The notes under the pieces were generated by a model. The model had not been told where the DNA came from and did not search any database. It was given only the letters and a program-made list of their open reading frames with translations. Of a DNA stretch of 64,000 nucleotides, positions 1-10,606 are shown in pieces. Origin of the DNA: Ceratothoa steindachneri (Eukaryota > Arthropoda > Malacostraca > Isopoda > Cymothoidae); contig OZ018321.1 in NCBI GenBank assembly GCA_963969495.1, positions 68,399,035-68,463,034 on the forward strand. The letters are read 5' to 3'. Within the stretch, counting starts at the first letter, position 1; every line of letters starts with the position of its first letter. The position numbers and the translations under genes are program-made.

Positions 1-725
1 AGAGAAGGGGGTGAGGAGGAGTCCCCTCACCCATAGACGAAGGAGAGGAGTAAGCCTCCTCTCCGGTTAGAGAATTATGGAGGGTCCTCTGTGCAAGCAG
101 GAGCTGCCCGAGGGCGGCTCCGTTGTTCTTGGGGAAGTTTGGGGTTGGGTTTTTTTTGTTTGATCTTCATCATTGGACATGGTGACCTTTTTTTAACACA
201 TGATGCAATAGCGCACACCTCTTGCAGTAGCCCGCACTGCGAGAGGTGCTTACAAGCCTGGCAGAGCCAGGCGCCGCCATTTGGGACCACCCCTCCCGCC
301 TGGTGGCCTGGCAGTCCATCGGCATGGCGGCTCCACCTTGAACATGGCGTAAAATATATAGATTGTGAAGAGGAGAGGAAAAGGGATGTGAGGAAGGTAT
401 GGGTGGGGATGAAGCAGGTTGTTAAAAACCAGCCACCCCAGACCGGAGCTCAGGGGTTAGGGAACATTGTCTTCCACCCCCTCAGCCCCGATGCGGGATG
501 GTTGGCTGAAAGGAAGGTCAACATCTACCCTGTGAAATTAGAGGCTGACCAGAGAAAGTTGTGGGAGAGGTTGTGTGAAAAGAGAGGAAACAAGTGTTTT
601 GAAGGAAGGAAGAGAGGCTAATCTGGGGCCGGACGGAGCGCTGGATCCCGTCAGCACGGCGGCCAGGATGGCAAATCCCCGCGCCCCTTACGGGGACCGG
701 GTGTAACAGTCTACACGGGTGCCCA
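1..725 (-). mobile_element. LINE 5' module, truncated by window edge
   Basis: Read on the minus strand from 725 to 1, this GC-rich stretch contains the core GGCCGCCGTGCTGACGGG around 648-665. The same core, with matching flanks, recurs on the minus strand near 22150 and 30215 and on the plus strand near 35567 and 37877. At 29750-30265 the module lies directly upstream of LINE ORF1-like sequence. At 37850 it lies upstream of a LINE ORF1 and endonuclease. I therefore infer a LINE 5' untranslated or promoter region. The open frame at 91-621 on the plus strand runs antisense to the module and matches no family, so it is not called. The downstream part of this copy lies outside the window. Confidence 0.6.
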
Positions 726-3700
726 CCTTACGAGCAGTGAAAGATACGAGCCGTGATAGATACGAATATTTATCTTTCACGCAAGACTCCACTGTTCTCA
801 GCCTGTAAAAATCCAATAAATGACAATAAAGAGTGGGTATTTTTTATGAATATGTGAAAAAGTTGGTGGTTAGACCATAAATGCATTATGAGGGAGTAAG
901 GAGCATGAAATTTAAGCCCCAGCGTTATGTTTGAACCAAATTGGGCTTTAGTGTATGATTGAAGACGCCTTACTTTTCACCATGATGCGCTTTCCTGCTT
1001 GCTTGTATCCACCTATTTAAAGGTGCCCCTACTATCCACTCACAATCTTTGCTAAAGCTGTAGATATACTAAATCTTAACACGACGCTACTGATAATAAT
1101 TTAACACACTTTGATAAGATAAGTAATATAAATATTTTGGATGGATTTAAAAGGGAAGATTGATAGCGTCCAAATCGGATCGATTCTGCGTTAGATGCAA
1201 AATATTATTTCAGGCCTTTGTTCTGATCCCAGTTTAAATTGTAGGTCCTGCCTCGGTGATCTTAGCAGCTAAAGGACATTAAAGGAATTAACAAAAAAGG
1301 CAAATTTCACCTCCGTCAAACACGTCATTTATCCTACGACCGTTTGTGCTGCTTCAGGTCTAATTTTAAACTCAGGATCAACACTGCACACAATTCAGTC
1401 TAGTGTAGTCATTTTGTCTTCATTAGTTAAGTGCCACTAATGACCTCTTAGGGCGGTTATCTAGAAGTCTTTGTATGTTTTATGCTACAATAAATGATCG
1501 CCAATGTATGTCATTCGAAGTGTTTATAAAGTACTTACGATTATTAATTAAAACGATATAAAAAAACAAGAAAGATTTTCGAGCTGTTAATATTTCACAT
1601 CTCACCAATTGTATAGTGATTTCTAAAATTATGAATCATTTGTTTAATCTAAACACTAATAATTTGTGTTAGTAATTTTCTTTAAAAAATATATTTCTTT
1701 GGTAATACATGTATTTACAGCTCGACGGGCCATATAAAAAATACTGGAACATTGAGAGAGAATTTGTAGAAAGTGTCAACAAATCTGTTTTAATAAAGCT
1801 TCGATCCACCTTTGTTAATTTTTTTTTTATTTTATAAATCAACACTCATTTAATCAAGTTAATTTTCTTGTCTTCCATTATCATCGCTTTCCCCCCTTCC
1901 GACCTATATTTCTGCCATCTTTCATACAATCTTTTAATAATTTAAGATACGGAAGAGTCGATTTTAGGATGCTGACAGTCTTCCTTTTCTGTCCCACAGC
2001 GTGAACAATCAGTTAGCCTGATCCCTTTGCCAACGATCGACCCGCCAATTCATCGTAGATTATCCGTCATCAAAAGAGCGTCGGGTGAGCGGAGACGAGT
2101 CGCAAAAGAATCTGAGGACGTTTACTGCTCCGTAGAGCAGATATTCCGTGCGGAAGAGAGCATCGTTTAAGCCACCACATTGAGGTTTCGTTCTCCATTC
2201 AAATCTGAAGTTTTTATTTTTATACAAAACTGAAGTTACTCGAGACCGAATTTGGTGTACAATTAGATAGTCAAGACAGATTTGAAATATGCTAAACAGA
2301 TTAAATTTTCCTAATTTGATGCACATTATATTTAAAGAATTAAACAGAAACAGATTTAACTTACGTGGATCAAGCTATTTTCCATGAATAAACAAAGCGA
2401 TTGTGCTTAGTTTAGATTTCCAATTGTAAATTAAGCTTCACTTTAAAGAAATTAGTGTTAGTGAGATTGGGAGATAATTTTTATCGATAAGATCGCTGTA
2501 AACAAAATTGAAATTTCTCTATCTACGATAAAGCTAAAACAAAGGGTGCCTATAACCTAGTGATGTGCTAATAGGTATAACACTATCATTCTCCGTCAAA
2601 AACCGATTCAAGAAATTAGGTTAATAATGGTAAAACTAAAATAATGAGTTTGGTGTAAAACATATCTAAATTTATTTGCTTGTAAAAATAATACAAACCA
2701 CATTTTAGTTTAGTTTTATCATTTTTTTCATCCATGGAGTTAGATAAGCTGTATTGGATCTTCCCCTTGGGCCTAGTGTCACTTAGTTTGTATAGAGTTC
2801 CAATGGAATGAAAATTGACTAAAGGTCATCCCCCTCTTCCCTTGATCAACACAAATCGGATTAAGGTTAAATTAGAGTTATGCTATTTTGAGGGATCCAT
2901 ATTCCTAGCTTAATCTAAGTTTAAATTTAATATAATTCGAACAGTAGTTATTGCCCAATTTCAAATATGTGGCAGAGTGCGGCTGATCTTTAGTTGATAT
3001 ATCTCCCTTTTTTGGATCCTAAAAAGTCAGGATGCATCATCAGAACCAAAATCGTAATCGTTTGTAATAAATGAAAATTATAATTGATGTAAAAATATAT
3101 TTCCCTCAAATTGTTATCCTCTCTTTAATTCCCATCTTTGATACACCACGACTAGTTCAGAAGAAATAGTTTGTGCGTTGATACATCCTAAATAGATTAA
3201 TAAACAGTTATAGTCATATATTTAGAAAAAATAGTACCTTTGACGCATATGTGAGAGATGGAAGAATTGCGATTTGCCTCGAACATATATATTTGTGCGT
3301 TCACTACATCTTTAAATTCGAGGTTATATTAATACAGACACAAGGCATTTTATTCATTTCCTCCTCTACAGTACTGAAATGAAGATATACGATTGCTAAT
3401 TAATTGAATTTGAGAGTGGCGTGAAAAATATTCATAAACAAAAGAAATGATTGGGTTTAAGAAGCTAAAGATAGGCAGAGAACATGCGCTTAGAAGCTGT
3501 GTTGGCCTTGAGAATGAACATAGTTGATTACATGATAGCCTTGCGTAAAAAACCTCGATGGATGCTGGATGAACATAGTAAAAGTGAGATTCGGGAGTGA
3601 AGGTGTTAGGATGATTATATAAGTTATTGATCATGTTTACTGTTTACCAGTTTGCCGTTCAACTGTTCGCATGTAACCTGGTTCAGTGTTTGTGCATTCA

Positions 3701-4546
3701 CCTCTTTGCCTGTAACCTTGCTCAGCGTATGGGCATTTTTTTAAAGGAACCCTTTAGTCCAAGTTGGAATTTATTAAGAACAATAAAAGTAGGAAATAGT
3801 TGTTATACAAAAGCGTTGAATACGTTGTAAACAGGAAACAAGAGGAACGGATACACACTGGAATTGTGAAAAAGGGAGTTTCTTAGTGCCAGTATAAACA
3901 AATCTATTTTAATGAAGTTATCATTTTCTTTACTTATTCTCCCCTTATAGTGGGCGAGGCGCTAGATTTCCTCATTAAGCTACCAATTTCGATTCTCGGT
4001 GGGAGAAGAAAATAAATTCTGCCCTCGCATGGAAGTACAGCCATTCATGCAGCCATTCACCCGCGCAGACAGCTCTGACCAAGTGCTCAATTACACACAG
4101 ATAATCACAACACCGCTATTTCTCATTAATTTAGGAGAGCGCTGCGAAAAGGAATGCGGCCGCCACTGATCCATTAAAGTAATCATCCGAGGGCGAATCT
4201 AAGGAAAGAGGTAAGAGGGAAACCCCAACTCATTCTTGGACATTATTGAGGCAAAACCCCTTCTCCGCTAGAAGAAACTTGGAGGGGCCCTTGAGAAAGC
4301 ACAAAGGTAAGAGGATGGCAAACCTCCTGTTTAGTGGTGGAGATGACCGGGGGCAGATTTAGAAGTGATTTAGAGGGTGGTGAGAACGGAGCCCATCCAT
4401 TTATTTGATGCGTAATGTCTTAAACTTCACCCACCAGATATTTTTCTATTTGTAATATACACTAGCGGCCATAATATTAGGGTCAGTAAGAACAAGTGTA
4501 TTTAAATATTTATTGTAGAAGTTTAACAAAATGTTGAGACTATATA
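726..4546. other. AT-rich gene-free stretch
   Basis: No family is recognisable on either strand. The longest frames (88 codons at 2060-2326, 94 codons at 3350-3634) have no motif and unremarkable composition. A 39-bp tandem duplication lies at 3663-3740. A GC-richer patch at about 3960-4430 carries no recognised domain. The stretch ends at the TA target dinucleotide (4545-4546) of the mariner. It could be host intergenic or intronic DNA. Confidence 0.5.
3663..3740 (+). repeat. 39-bp imperfect tandem duplication
   Basis: Two adjacent 39-bp units start at 3663 (CTGTTCGCATGTAACC) and 3702 (CTCTTTGCCTGTAACC). In the 67-codon frame at 3627-3830 they give two 13-residue repeats, LFACNLVQCLCIH and LFACNLAQRMGIF. 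The unit length is a multiple of three. Nothing else supports the frame as a gene. Confidence 0.6.
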
Positions 4547-4577
4547 CGTAGGTGAGTCAAAAAGTTCTCAGACAAAT
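4547..4577 (+). repeat. Left terminal inverted repeat of mariner
   Basis: It begins just after the TA at 4545-4546. The shared core is GAGTCAAAAAGTTCTCAGA, which pairs with 5823-5841 on the other strand. Confidence 0.9.
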
Positions 4578-4734
4578 GCCAGATTATTGAAATGTTCGAT
4601 TTTGTACAAGTAAATACAGGGTCAAACACGACTTTCATGTTTTCTGAACAATTCCTACAAAATTCGTCATTCAATTTGTCGAGACTCTTTGTATTAGATG
4701 TGCTTCAAAAAGGTTACTTTTTTGAACCCATAAA

Positions 4735-5784
4735 ATGGCAAATTTTGAGATAAGAGCGAACATTAAATTCCTGACTAAACTTGATTGGAAGCCTGTTAAG
4801 ATTATTGACGCTCTACAACAGGTTTATGGTGACTCTTCGCCATGTAGAGCGGTAGTTTACGACTGGATTAAGCGCTTCAAGGGGGGCAGAGAAGAAGTTG
4901 AAGATGATCCACGTGAAGGGAGACCCTCCACCTCCATTAACCCAGAAAATGTCGAGCTTGTGAGGAATCTAGTGGATAAAGATCGCCGTATTACTATTGA
5001 TGAAGTTGCCAATGCATGTGAAATCTCTCATGGCTCAGCATTTGGAATTCTAACTGAAAATCTTGGCCTGAGCAAGCTTTTAGCACGTTGGGTCCCAAAA
5101 GCGTTGCGAGAAGACCAGCTGAATCATAGGGCCAACCTTTCTTTGGCTATTTTGACCAAGATTGAAGCAAACGAGGATAGTTTTTTTGAGCGCCTCGTAA
5201 CGGGAGATGAAACTTGGGTGTATCAGTTTGATCCTGAAAGTAAAAATCAATCAAAAGAGTGGCACCCAAGGGGGGCAGCAGGGCCTATCAAGTTCAAGAC
5301 AGAGAGGTCCGTTAAGAAGATAATGGCTACAGTTTTTTGGGATTCGGAGGGAATTATTTTAATAGACTTCTTAGAAGGAAAAAAAACTGTTACATCCAGC
5401 TATTACGAAGGAGTTTTAAGGAAGCTGAAAACTTCAATAGCCAAAAAACGACGAGGAAAGCTCCACAAGCAAATCTTGTTCCACCATGACAATGCCCCTG
5501 CACATTCGTCCAAAGCTGTGAGATCTCAGCTACGGGAATTTCGATGGGAAACTCTTGCTCATCCCCCTTATAGCCCTGATTTAGCACCCTCTGACTTTTT
5601 TCTGTTTCCAAATTTAAAGGGACACCTAAAAGGAACCCGGTTTCAATCATTAGATGAAGCAAAAAAGCAGGTCATTACTTGGTGCCAGAGACAACCCCGT
5701 AAATTCTACAAAGATGGTCTTTACCGTTGGATTCATAGATTAAGAAAGTGTATAGATGTTAATGGAGCTTATGTAGAAAAATGA
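4735..5784 (+). CDS. Mariner transposase (DD34D), full length
   Basis: This is a 349-residue cut-and-paste transposase of the Tc1/mariner superfamily. The N-terminal half (about residues 1-120) holds the helix-turn-helix DNA-binding region and ends in the family signature ARWVPKAL. The catalytic triad is visible: Asp in GDETWV, Asp in HHDNAPAH, and Asp in YSPDLAPSDFF. The last two are separated by 34 residues, giving the DD34D spacing diagnostic of mariner. No stop or frameshift interrupts the frame, and the length fits the family (about 340-350 residues). The ATG at 4735 lies 188 bp inside the left end, a normal mariner layout, and the stop lies 64 bp before the right end. Nothing visible rules out activity, but activity is not shown. 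The subfamily is not assigned. Confidence 0.95.
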   Translation: MANFEIRANIKFLTKLDWKPVKIIDALQQVYGDSSPCRAVVYDWIKRFKGGREEVEDDPREGRPSTSINPENVELVRNLVDKDRRITIDEVANACEISHGSAFGILTENLGLSKLLARWVPKALREDQLNHRANLSLAILTKIEANEDSFFERLVTGDETWVYQFDPESKNQSKEWHPRGAAGPIKFKTERSVKKIMATVFWDSEGIILIDFLEGKKTVTSSYYEGVLRKLKTSIAKKRRGKLHKQILFHHDNAPAHSSKAVRSQLREFRWETLAHPPYSPDLAPSDFFLFPNLKGHLKGTRFQSLDEAKKQVITWCQRQPRKFYKDGLYRWIHRLRKCIDVNGAYVEK

Positions 5785-5818
5785 TTACAGTATTATTACA
5801 AATAAAAATTTTATGCCA

Positions 5819-5848
5819 TTTATCTGAGAACTTTTTGACTCCCCCTCG
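5819..5848 (-). repeat. Right terminal inverted repeat of mariner
   Basis: Its reverse complement begins CGAGGGGGAGTCAAAAAG and matches the left end. It is followed by TA at 5849-5850. Confidence 0.9.
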
Positions 5849-5984
5849 TATTATACATATAATTAGATATATCTCGTACCTATATTTCGTGAAAGATTAA
5901 TGTGAATCGAATAAAAATTTCGTAAGTTATGAGAAATGAACAAATTATCTTCTATATTGCAGCGGCCAAAAGTTAAGGGTCATA

Positions 5985-6610
5985 CGCCTTACATACTTTT
6001 TTCAGACCAATTGCACGATACATTCTTTTCAGCCCAACATCCATTGTCGCAAGCACAACTGACCCAATAACTTTCATTTTACTATCTTTCACCCTTTCAA
6101 TCAAACTTTTATACCTCTCACGTAACTCACATTCACCCATATTCTCGACATTATGTGTATAATCCTACACGTGTGATCACAACTGCTTCCCTTGCTCAAC
6201 CAGACATCAGCCGTTCGTACCTGTCATACAAATCACTTACTCCAGCACCTGGCAAACAAACTCTCAATCCATTTCGCCCACTTGCATTCAAATTCCTATC
6301 TAAATATCTAATCCTTGAGTCACCCAGCTTAAGCACTTCAGTCTCTCCTATTTCTTATGCTTTTGTTCCTAACTAACTATTTTATTTTTAATTCAGATTC
6401 ATATTACCAGCTGCACCACTCCCCATCCAAACCCTCATTCAAACAGCTAGTCACATCACATTCAGTCAGTTCTTCTCTCAGGAAACTGAATTTATTAGTA
6501 ATATTAATTGGTTCTGTATCTATCTGGCTCACATATCTAACATGCCATGACCTATCTACATAACTATTAATATTAACCAAAAAATCACTATCACCTTCAT
6601 CTTTCATTCC
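5985..6610 (-). pseudogene. CR1-like LINE ORF1 fragment with SGNH-type domain
   Basis: The minus-strand translation contains NKFSFLREE, then LGDSRIRYLDRN (about 6325-6290), VCLPGAGVSDLYDRYERL, and after one frame change ENMGECELREKYKSLIERV and KVIGSVVLATMDVGLKR. GDSxIRYLD followed by a PGAG turn is the pattern of the SGNH/GDSL-esterase-like domain found in ORF1 of CR1-group LINEs. The domain is broken by a TGA after LMSG, at least one frameshift and an upstream stop. ORF1 of these elements is a nucleic-acid-associated protein; the role of the esterase-like fold in retrotransposition is not settled. No ORF2 follows, so this is a 3'-truncated relic lying about 140 bp from the mariner. Confidence 0.7.
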
Positions 6611-7189
6611 TGAAGCAAACCTTGGCGTAGCCCCTTAACTATCTCATATCTAAGCAAAAACAAATCTCTTTCTAACCATCCTCTCTCTTATTCGTTTACT
6701 CAATCAGACTTGTAAGCTAACTAACCTTTATGGTAGCACATTTATTTACATTCATTCTAAAAAATAAAACAGCATGATTTGCTAGCTTCAAACGAGCGAG
6801 CGAAACTTGGGCCGTCTGATGTCATTTAAAAATTGCTCCCTTAAAAGGTTCTTGCGTTGCAGAATCTGGTCGAAATATTATCTTTTCGTGACTTTATAAA
6901 GAGATTTTACCTTCTTCACCCCAAATATTACTTCTAAGACACTATAAAAACAATACGACGAAGTATGACATCATATAAATAGCTTGTAACCTTAGGCATA
7001 TCTCATTTAAAATTAATTGCCCATGTACCAAACCTAGCAAATGTCACTAGACAATTGTAAATAATTATACCCCTGAGGTTGACGGATTTTAGATGGTGTT
7101 GACGTATCTGATTATTTCCGCATAATTAATATTTCATTAACTAAATCTTTCTATATATATTTGTAGTAATGAATGTTTGCTGCACCTAT
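6611..7189. other. Gap with no recognised feature
   Basis: This is AT-rich sequence with only short frames. No family motif was seen on either strand. It may hold the 5' part of the LINE whose ORF1 follows. Confidence 0.4.
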
Positions 7190-8612
7190 TTATAATTGGG
7201 AGCTTATACAGGCCTACTGATTTCCGGTAGGTCTTTTGAAATGGAGAATAACCCCGATGGGTCTCCTCTTGATAATATAAATTTTCCATTTAAATATTTA
7301 ATAGCACCTGTAAAAGAAGATGATAAATTTAATGATAAGCCCCTTCAATTTAGCATTGCCCTTAAAAACATAAATTTACTTCATGATATCCAACGCCATC
7401 ACGTAACTTTTACTGGTCGCACAAAAAATTGCATTATTAGTACCAGTGCTAAGATTAAAAATATATTCTTAGATAGTGCAGGTTTCTTACTAGGTGAGTG
7501 GAAAGTAACTTGTAAATGACTATCAGATCTTCCAAAATCCTATGGGATTATTGGCCCAATTGCTCTAAATTAGAATGTAGTGGAAATAAAGAATGAATTA
7601 ATATCTAAAGGCTACCCTACACTATCACTGTCTCGTATCAATAAAAGAATAAAAAAAGATAAAACTCCAACACAATTTATTAAAATTGACTTCCCAGTTG
7701 AAAATAAGCCCACTATAATTAAAATACTGTATACAAATTTGCATGTAAACGCTTATACTCCACAACCGATACAATGCTTCAGATGTCAAAAATATGGACA
7801 TACATTTAATCTCTGTCAATCAAGAGCAAAATGTCTAATGTGTAGCAATGACGACTCAGCTAAAGACTGCCCAAGAGTCACTTTAAAATGCGCAAATTGC
7901 AACTCAAACCATGTATCAACCTTCAAAGGATGCAAAGTATACCAGTAGGCTAAGAAATTGTAAATCGTATAAAAAAAGTTAAATATCAGTTATGAAAGTG
8001 CTAAAATACAAATAAAATAAAACAATAATAAACCTTATAATATAAACTCTTATCCATCCTCTATTTCCAAGGAAACTGCTGCAATTATTCAAAACCCCCA
8101 AGAAGTTAACCAATCTAGCTATGCGCATATCTTAAAAACTAACCAACAAGATAGAACCATCAATAATAATGCAGCAAATGGCAAATCAATTCACCACCAA
8201 ACCTTGATTAATAACCCCAATCCACTTGTTCATGATAAGACAAGCAATCCAAATATTCTTACTAATTCAAATTCATCCTCTGCTGACCCCCTCAAAATTA
8301 GTAATCATCAAAATCATGCAAACGATACACATATTTACAGCTTTCTCTTAATTGCTTTGCTTAAAAGACTCTTGGGAAAGAAGGAATTCGAAGAAGCATT
8401 AGTATTTTCTCTTAATTGCTTTGCATAAAAGACTCTTGGGACAGAAGGAATTCCAAGAAGCATTAGTTGAAGCTGATATAACGCTTAATAATGAAACTCA
8501 ACTAATATTAAGTGAAAAATGAAATAAAATTCAGGAAATGCTCACTGAAGCTGATAATCAGGGCAAAACTGTCAGGCAAGACACAAGTATTCCAAAACCT
8601 AAAGAATTTATT
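7190..8612 (+). pseudogene. LINE (L-C) ORF1 with CCHC zinc knuckles, broken
   Basis: This is an ORF1 (Gag-like RNA-binding protein) of an RNase H-bearing, I/jockey-type LINE. After an N-terminal frame (7196-7516, stop TGA) a second open stretch (7580-7945) carries the knuckles. These are CFRCQKYGHTFNLC (a perfect C-x2-C-x4-H-x4-C), a second degraded knuckle CLMCSNDDSAKDC lacking its His, and CANCNSNHVSTFKGC (C-x2-C-x4-H-x6-C). This arrangement is typical of ORF1 in these LINEs. A serine/asparagine-rich tail follows (SSISKETAAIIQN, SYAHILKTN), then a helical-looking C-terminus (EFQEALVEADITLNNE) interrupted by a 64-bp duplication. The copy stops at 8612, where the 3' end of an inserted L-A LINE begins. 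The RT/RNase H at 16540-18480 has the same AT-rich character and orientation and is probably the other end of the same copy. Confidence 0.75.
8342..8469 (+). repeat. 64-bp tandem duplication inside L-C ORF1
   Basis: Units 8342-8405 and 8406-8469 differ at about three positions. Both contain TTTCTCTTAATTGCTTTGC and the AAGAAGCATTAGT end. Because 64 is not a multiple of three, the duplication shifts the reading frame and helps explain the stop after SLNCFA. Confidence 0.85.
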
Positions 8613-8624
8613 TTTATATATAAA

Positions 8625-9107
8625 GAGCCCATCTGGCAACTGCCCACTTGGGCATAAGTCGCCGGAAACATGACAGCCTAGAACTAGGCTACTTTAAAAT
8701 AAAAATGTGAAAACATAACAATGATAAAAATGTGAAAAACTTAACAATTAGGAAGCAATCTCCGGCATCGGGGGGAGGTCACCCTCACCCCGGTGCAGGA
8801 GCGTGAAACCTACAAAGAAAACAACAAAAACAAAAAACAAAACAAAAAAAGGAACCTTCTTAAATAAAGGGGAGAAGCCCGGCCTCCCCCCAAAAGTCAA
8901 CATGTCCACAAGTCAATGTGCACGAACTCGTCCCGAGTAAAAGGGACAGGCGGTAGCGACCCCGCCCATCCCGGTATCGGGACAGGTATCGTGCGCGAAG
9001 ATAACCCAGACTGGGACATTCGACAAGAATGGGGGACGACGCAGTCGTCGCAATAGGGCGCTGGCGAGCGCTCAATCAAATAGCGATGCGTCACACGAGT
9101 GTGCCCG
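8625..9107 (-). mobile_element. L-A LINE, 5'-truncated 3' fragment (copy A)
   Basis: The minus strand gives the extreme C-terminus of an L-A ORF2 (HRYLIERSPAPYCDDCV, about 9090-9040) and then the family 3' UTR. The UTR ends GCCCAAGTGGGCAGTTGCC AGATGGGCTC at 8625 and is followed by a short A/T tail. A deletion after CDDCVVP breaks the conserved RHILVECPSL block that is present in copy C. The 5' break at about 9107 falls directly at the tail of copy B. Confidence 0.8.
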
Positions 9108-9128
9108 TTTTTTTTGTGCTTTTTTTAA

Positions 9129-10307
9129 GGGGCTATCTGGCGACTGCCCACTTGGTCATAAGGCGCCACAAACAAACAGCCCAGTTCTAGGCTACTTTAA
9201 AATATAATTTTTAACAGAAACAAAAATATAAAGGGATAACAATCAGGAAGGAAGCTCCGGCGTCGGGAGAAGGTCCCCCTCCCCCCAGCGCAGGAGCCTG
9301 AGACCTACAAAAAAACAAAAAACAAACACTAATAACAAAAAAGAACAAGGTAAATACAAGGGAGAAGGCCGGCCTCCCCCCAAAAGTCTATCAGTCCACC
9401 AGTCATGGTGCACGCACTTGACCCGAGTGCAAGGGTCAGGCGGTAGCGACCCCACTCATCCCAGACAGGGACAGGCAACGTGCGTGAAGATCACCCAGAC
9501 TGGGACATTCGACAAGAATGTGCCGAACAGTCTGGGGGATGACGCAGTCGTTGCAATAGGGCACAGGCGAGCGCTACATCAAATAGCGATGCTTCACACG
9601 AGTATGCCCGATTCGCAGACGACAGAAAGCCACCTGAAATCTTTGCGGCATTGGGGGATAGGTCCATGGGAACAGTCGCGGCACAATGGCACGCAACTTT
9701 AAGTTACCTTCGACCGTCTCACATCTTTTTTTGCCAACAGTGCGAAGAGCAGCCCGTATTCCTGCCATGCAGTCGGTATGAGGAAGAGTAAAACGCTGGT
9801 TCGGTCGCAGAGTCCTCGCAGATTCTTTGGCGCACTCATCGGGACGCTCATTCCCCGCAATTCCTACATGTCCAGGAACCCAGCAGAAAATAATCTCGAC
9901 ATCTGCCCGGCTCGCCATAACCGTGGCATCACGGATATCGCGAACCAGGGGATGCAGAGATTCCAATGCCCCGAGAGCAATCAGGGCGGTTTTTGAGTCG
10001 CTATAGATCACAATACGGTCTCCAAACCGGGCACATCGCGTAATCTCTCGTACCGAGTGGTGTATTGCCACCAGCTCGGCCGTGATGACAGACGCAGCGC
10101 CTAGCAGAGCCCTGCTGACTTCAAACAGTGGGGATACAGCGTGGAAGCCGAGCCCCTCTTGGTACTTGGAGTCATCCGTATACACTGGCACGGTTCCAGC
10201 GTGACAAGAGGTGTGCTCCAAAAAGGTCGAACGCAATACTCCCGGCGCCGTACAAGCTTTGGGAGCAGAGGCGTGGCGCCAAATAGCCAAATGTGGTACC
10301 CTCCTGT
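9129..10307 (-). mobile_element. L-A LINE, 5'-truncated copy B (RNase H to 3' end)
   Basis: This is the same family and orientation as copy A. It comprises the RNase H domain, the C-terminal Cys/His block and the 3' UTR, ending at GGGGCTATCTGGCGACTGCC (9129). A 20-bp T-rich spacer (the A-rich tail on the minus strand) separates it from copy A. Its 5' break at about 10307 adjoins the tail of copy C. Confidence 0.82.
9574..10307 (-). pseudogene. L-A ORF2 C-terminus: RNase H plus Cys/His motif
   Basis: This is the RNase H domain of a non-LTR retrotransposon, which degrades the RNA of the RNA:DNA hybrid. Catalytic positions are visible: Asp in VYTDDSKYQEG, Glu in TAELVAIHHSV, Asp in IYSDSKTALIAL, and a later acidic position in WVPGHVGIAGNERPDECAK. 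The frame then runs into FQVAFCRLRIGHTRVKHRYL, the conserved linker before a C-terminal Cys/His block. A TAG stop after RYLM (9574) replaces the IE seen in copy C, although the same frame continues past it with RSPVPYCNDCV and RHILVECPSL. The open frame extends upstream to 10377, but those first residues are read from the 3' UTR of copy C and are not part of the protein. Confidence 0.88.
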
Positions 10308-10606
10308 GTGTTTGTTTTTTTTTAACTATAGAGCCCATCTGGCATCTGCCCACTTGGGCATAAGTCGCCGGAAACACGACACAGCCTAGAACTAGGCTAC
10401 TTTAAAATAAAGATGAAAACATATTATAAAAATGAGAAAAACATAACAATTAGGAAGAAATCTCCGGCAGCGGGGGGAGGTTTCCCTCACTCCGGTGCAG
10501 GAGCGTGCAACCTACAAAAAAAAAATAACAAAGAAATACAAAAAAGTAATCTTTTTAAATAAAGTGGAGAAGCCCGGCCTCCACCAAAAGTCAACAACTC
10601 CACAAG

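Larger units (their letters stand above)
4547..5848 (+). mobile_element. Apparently intact mariner-like element (1302 bp)
   Basis: The element is bounded by TA dinucleotides at 4545-4546 and 5849-5850, the usual mariner target duplication. The left end, CGTAGGTGAGTCAAAAAGTT, is matched by the reverse complement of the right end, CGAGGGGGAGTCAAAAAGTT. The match continues through CTCAGA for about 28-30 bp with four mismatches near the outer tip. Total length and ORF size fit a full-length mariner. Its flanks belong to no element I can recognise. It is the best-preserved mobile element in the window. Confidence 0.93.

Noticed and set aside
91..621. 176-codon open frame on the plus strand
   Set aside because: It runs antisense through a repeated LINE 5' module; other copies of the module do not keep the frame and no domain is visible.
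5390..5662. 90-codon minus-strand frame
   Set aside because: Shadow of the mariner transposase on the opposite strand.
4462..5995. AGCGGCCAtAATATTAGGGTCA and AGCGGCCAAAAGTTAAGGGTCA, similar to Tc1-type ends on both sides of the mariner
   Set aside because: Both copies point the same way, so they are not inverted ends of one element, and no transposase other than the mariner lies between.
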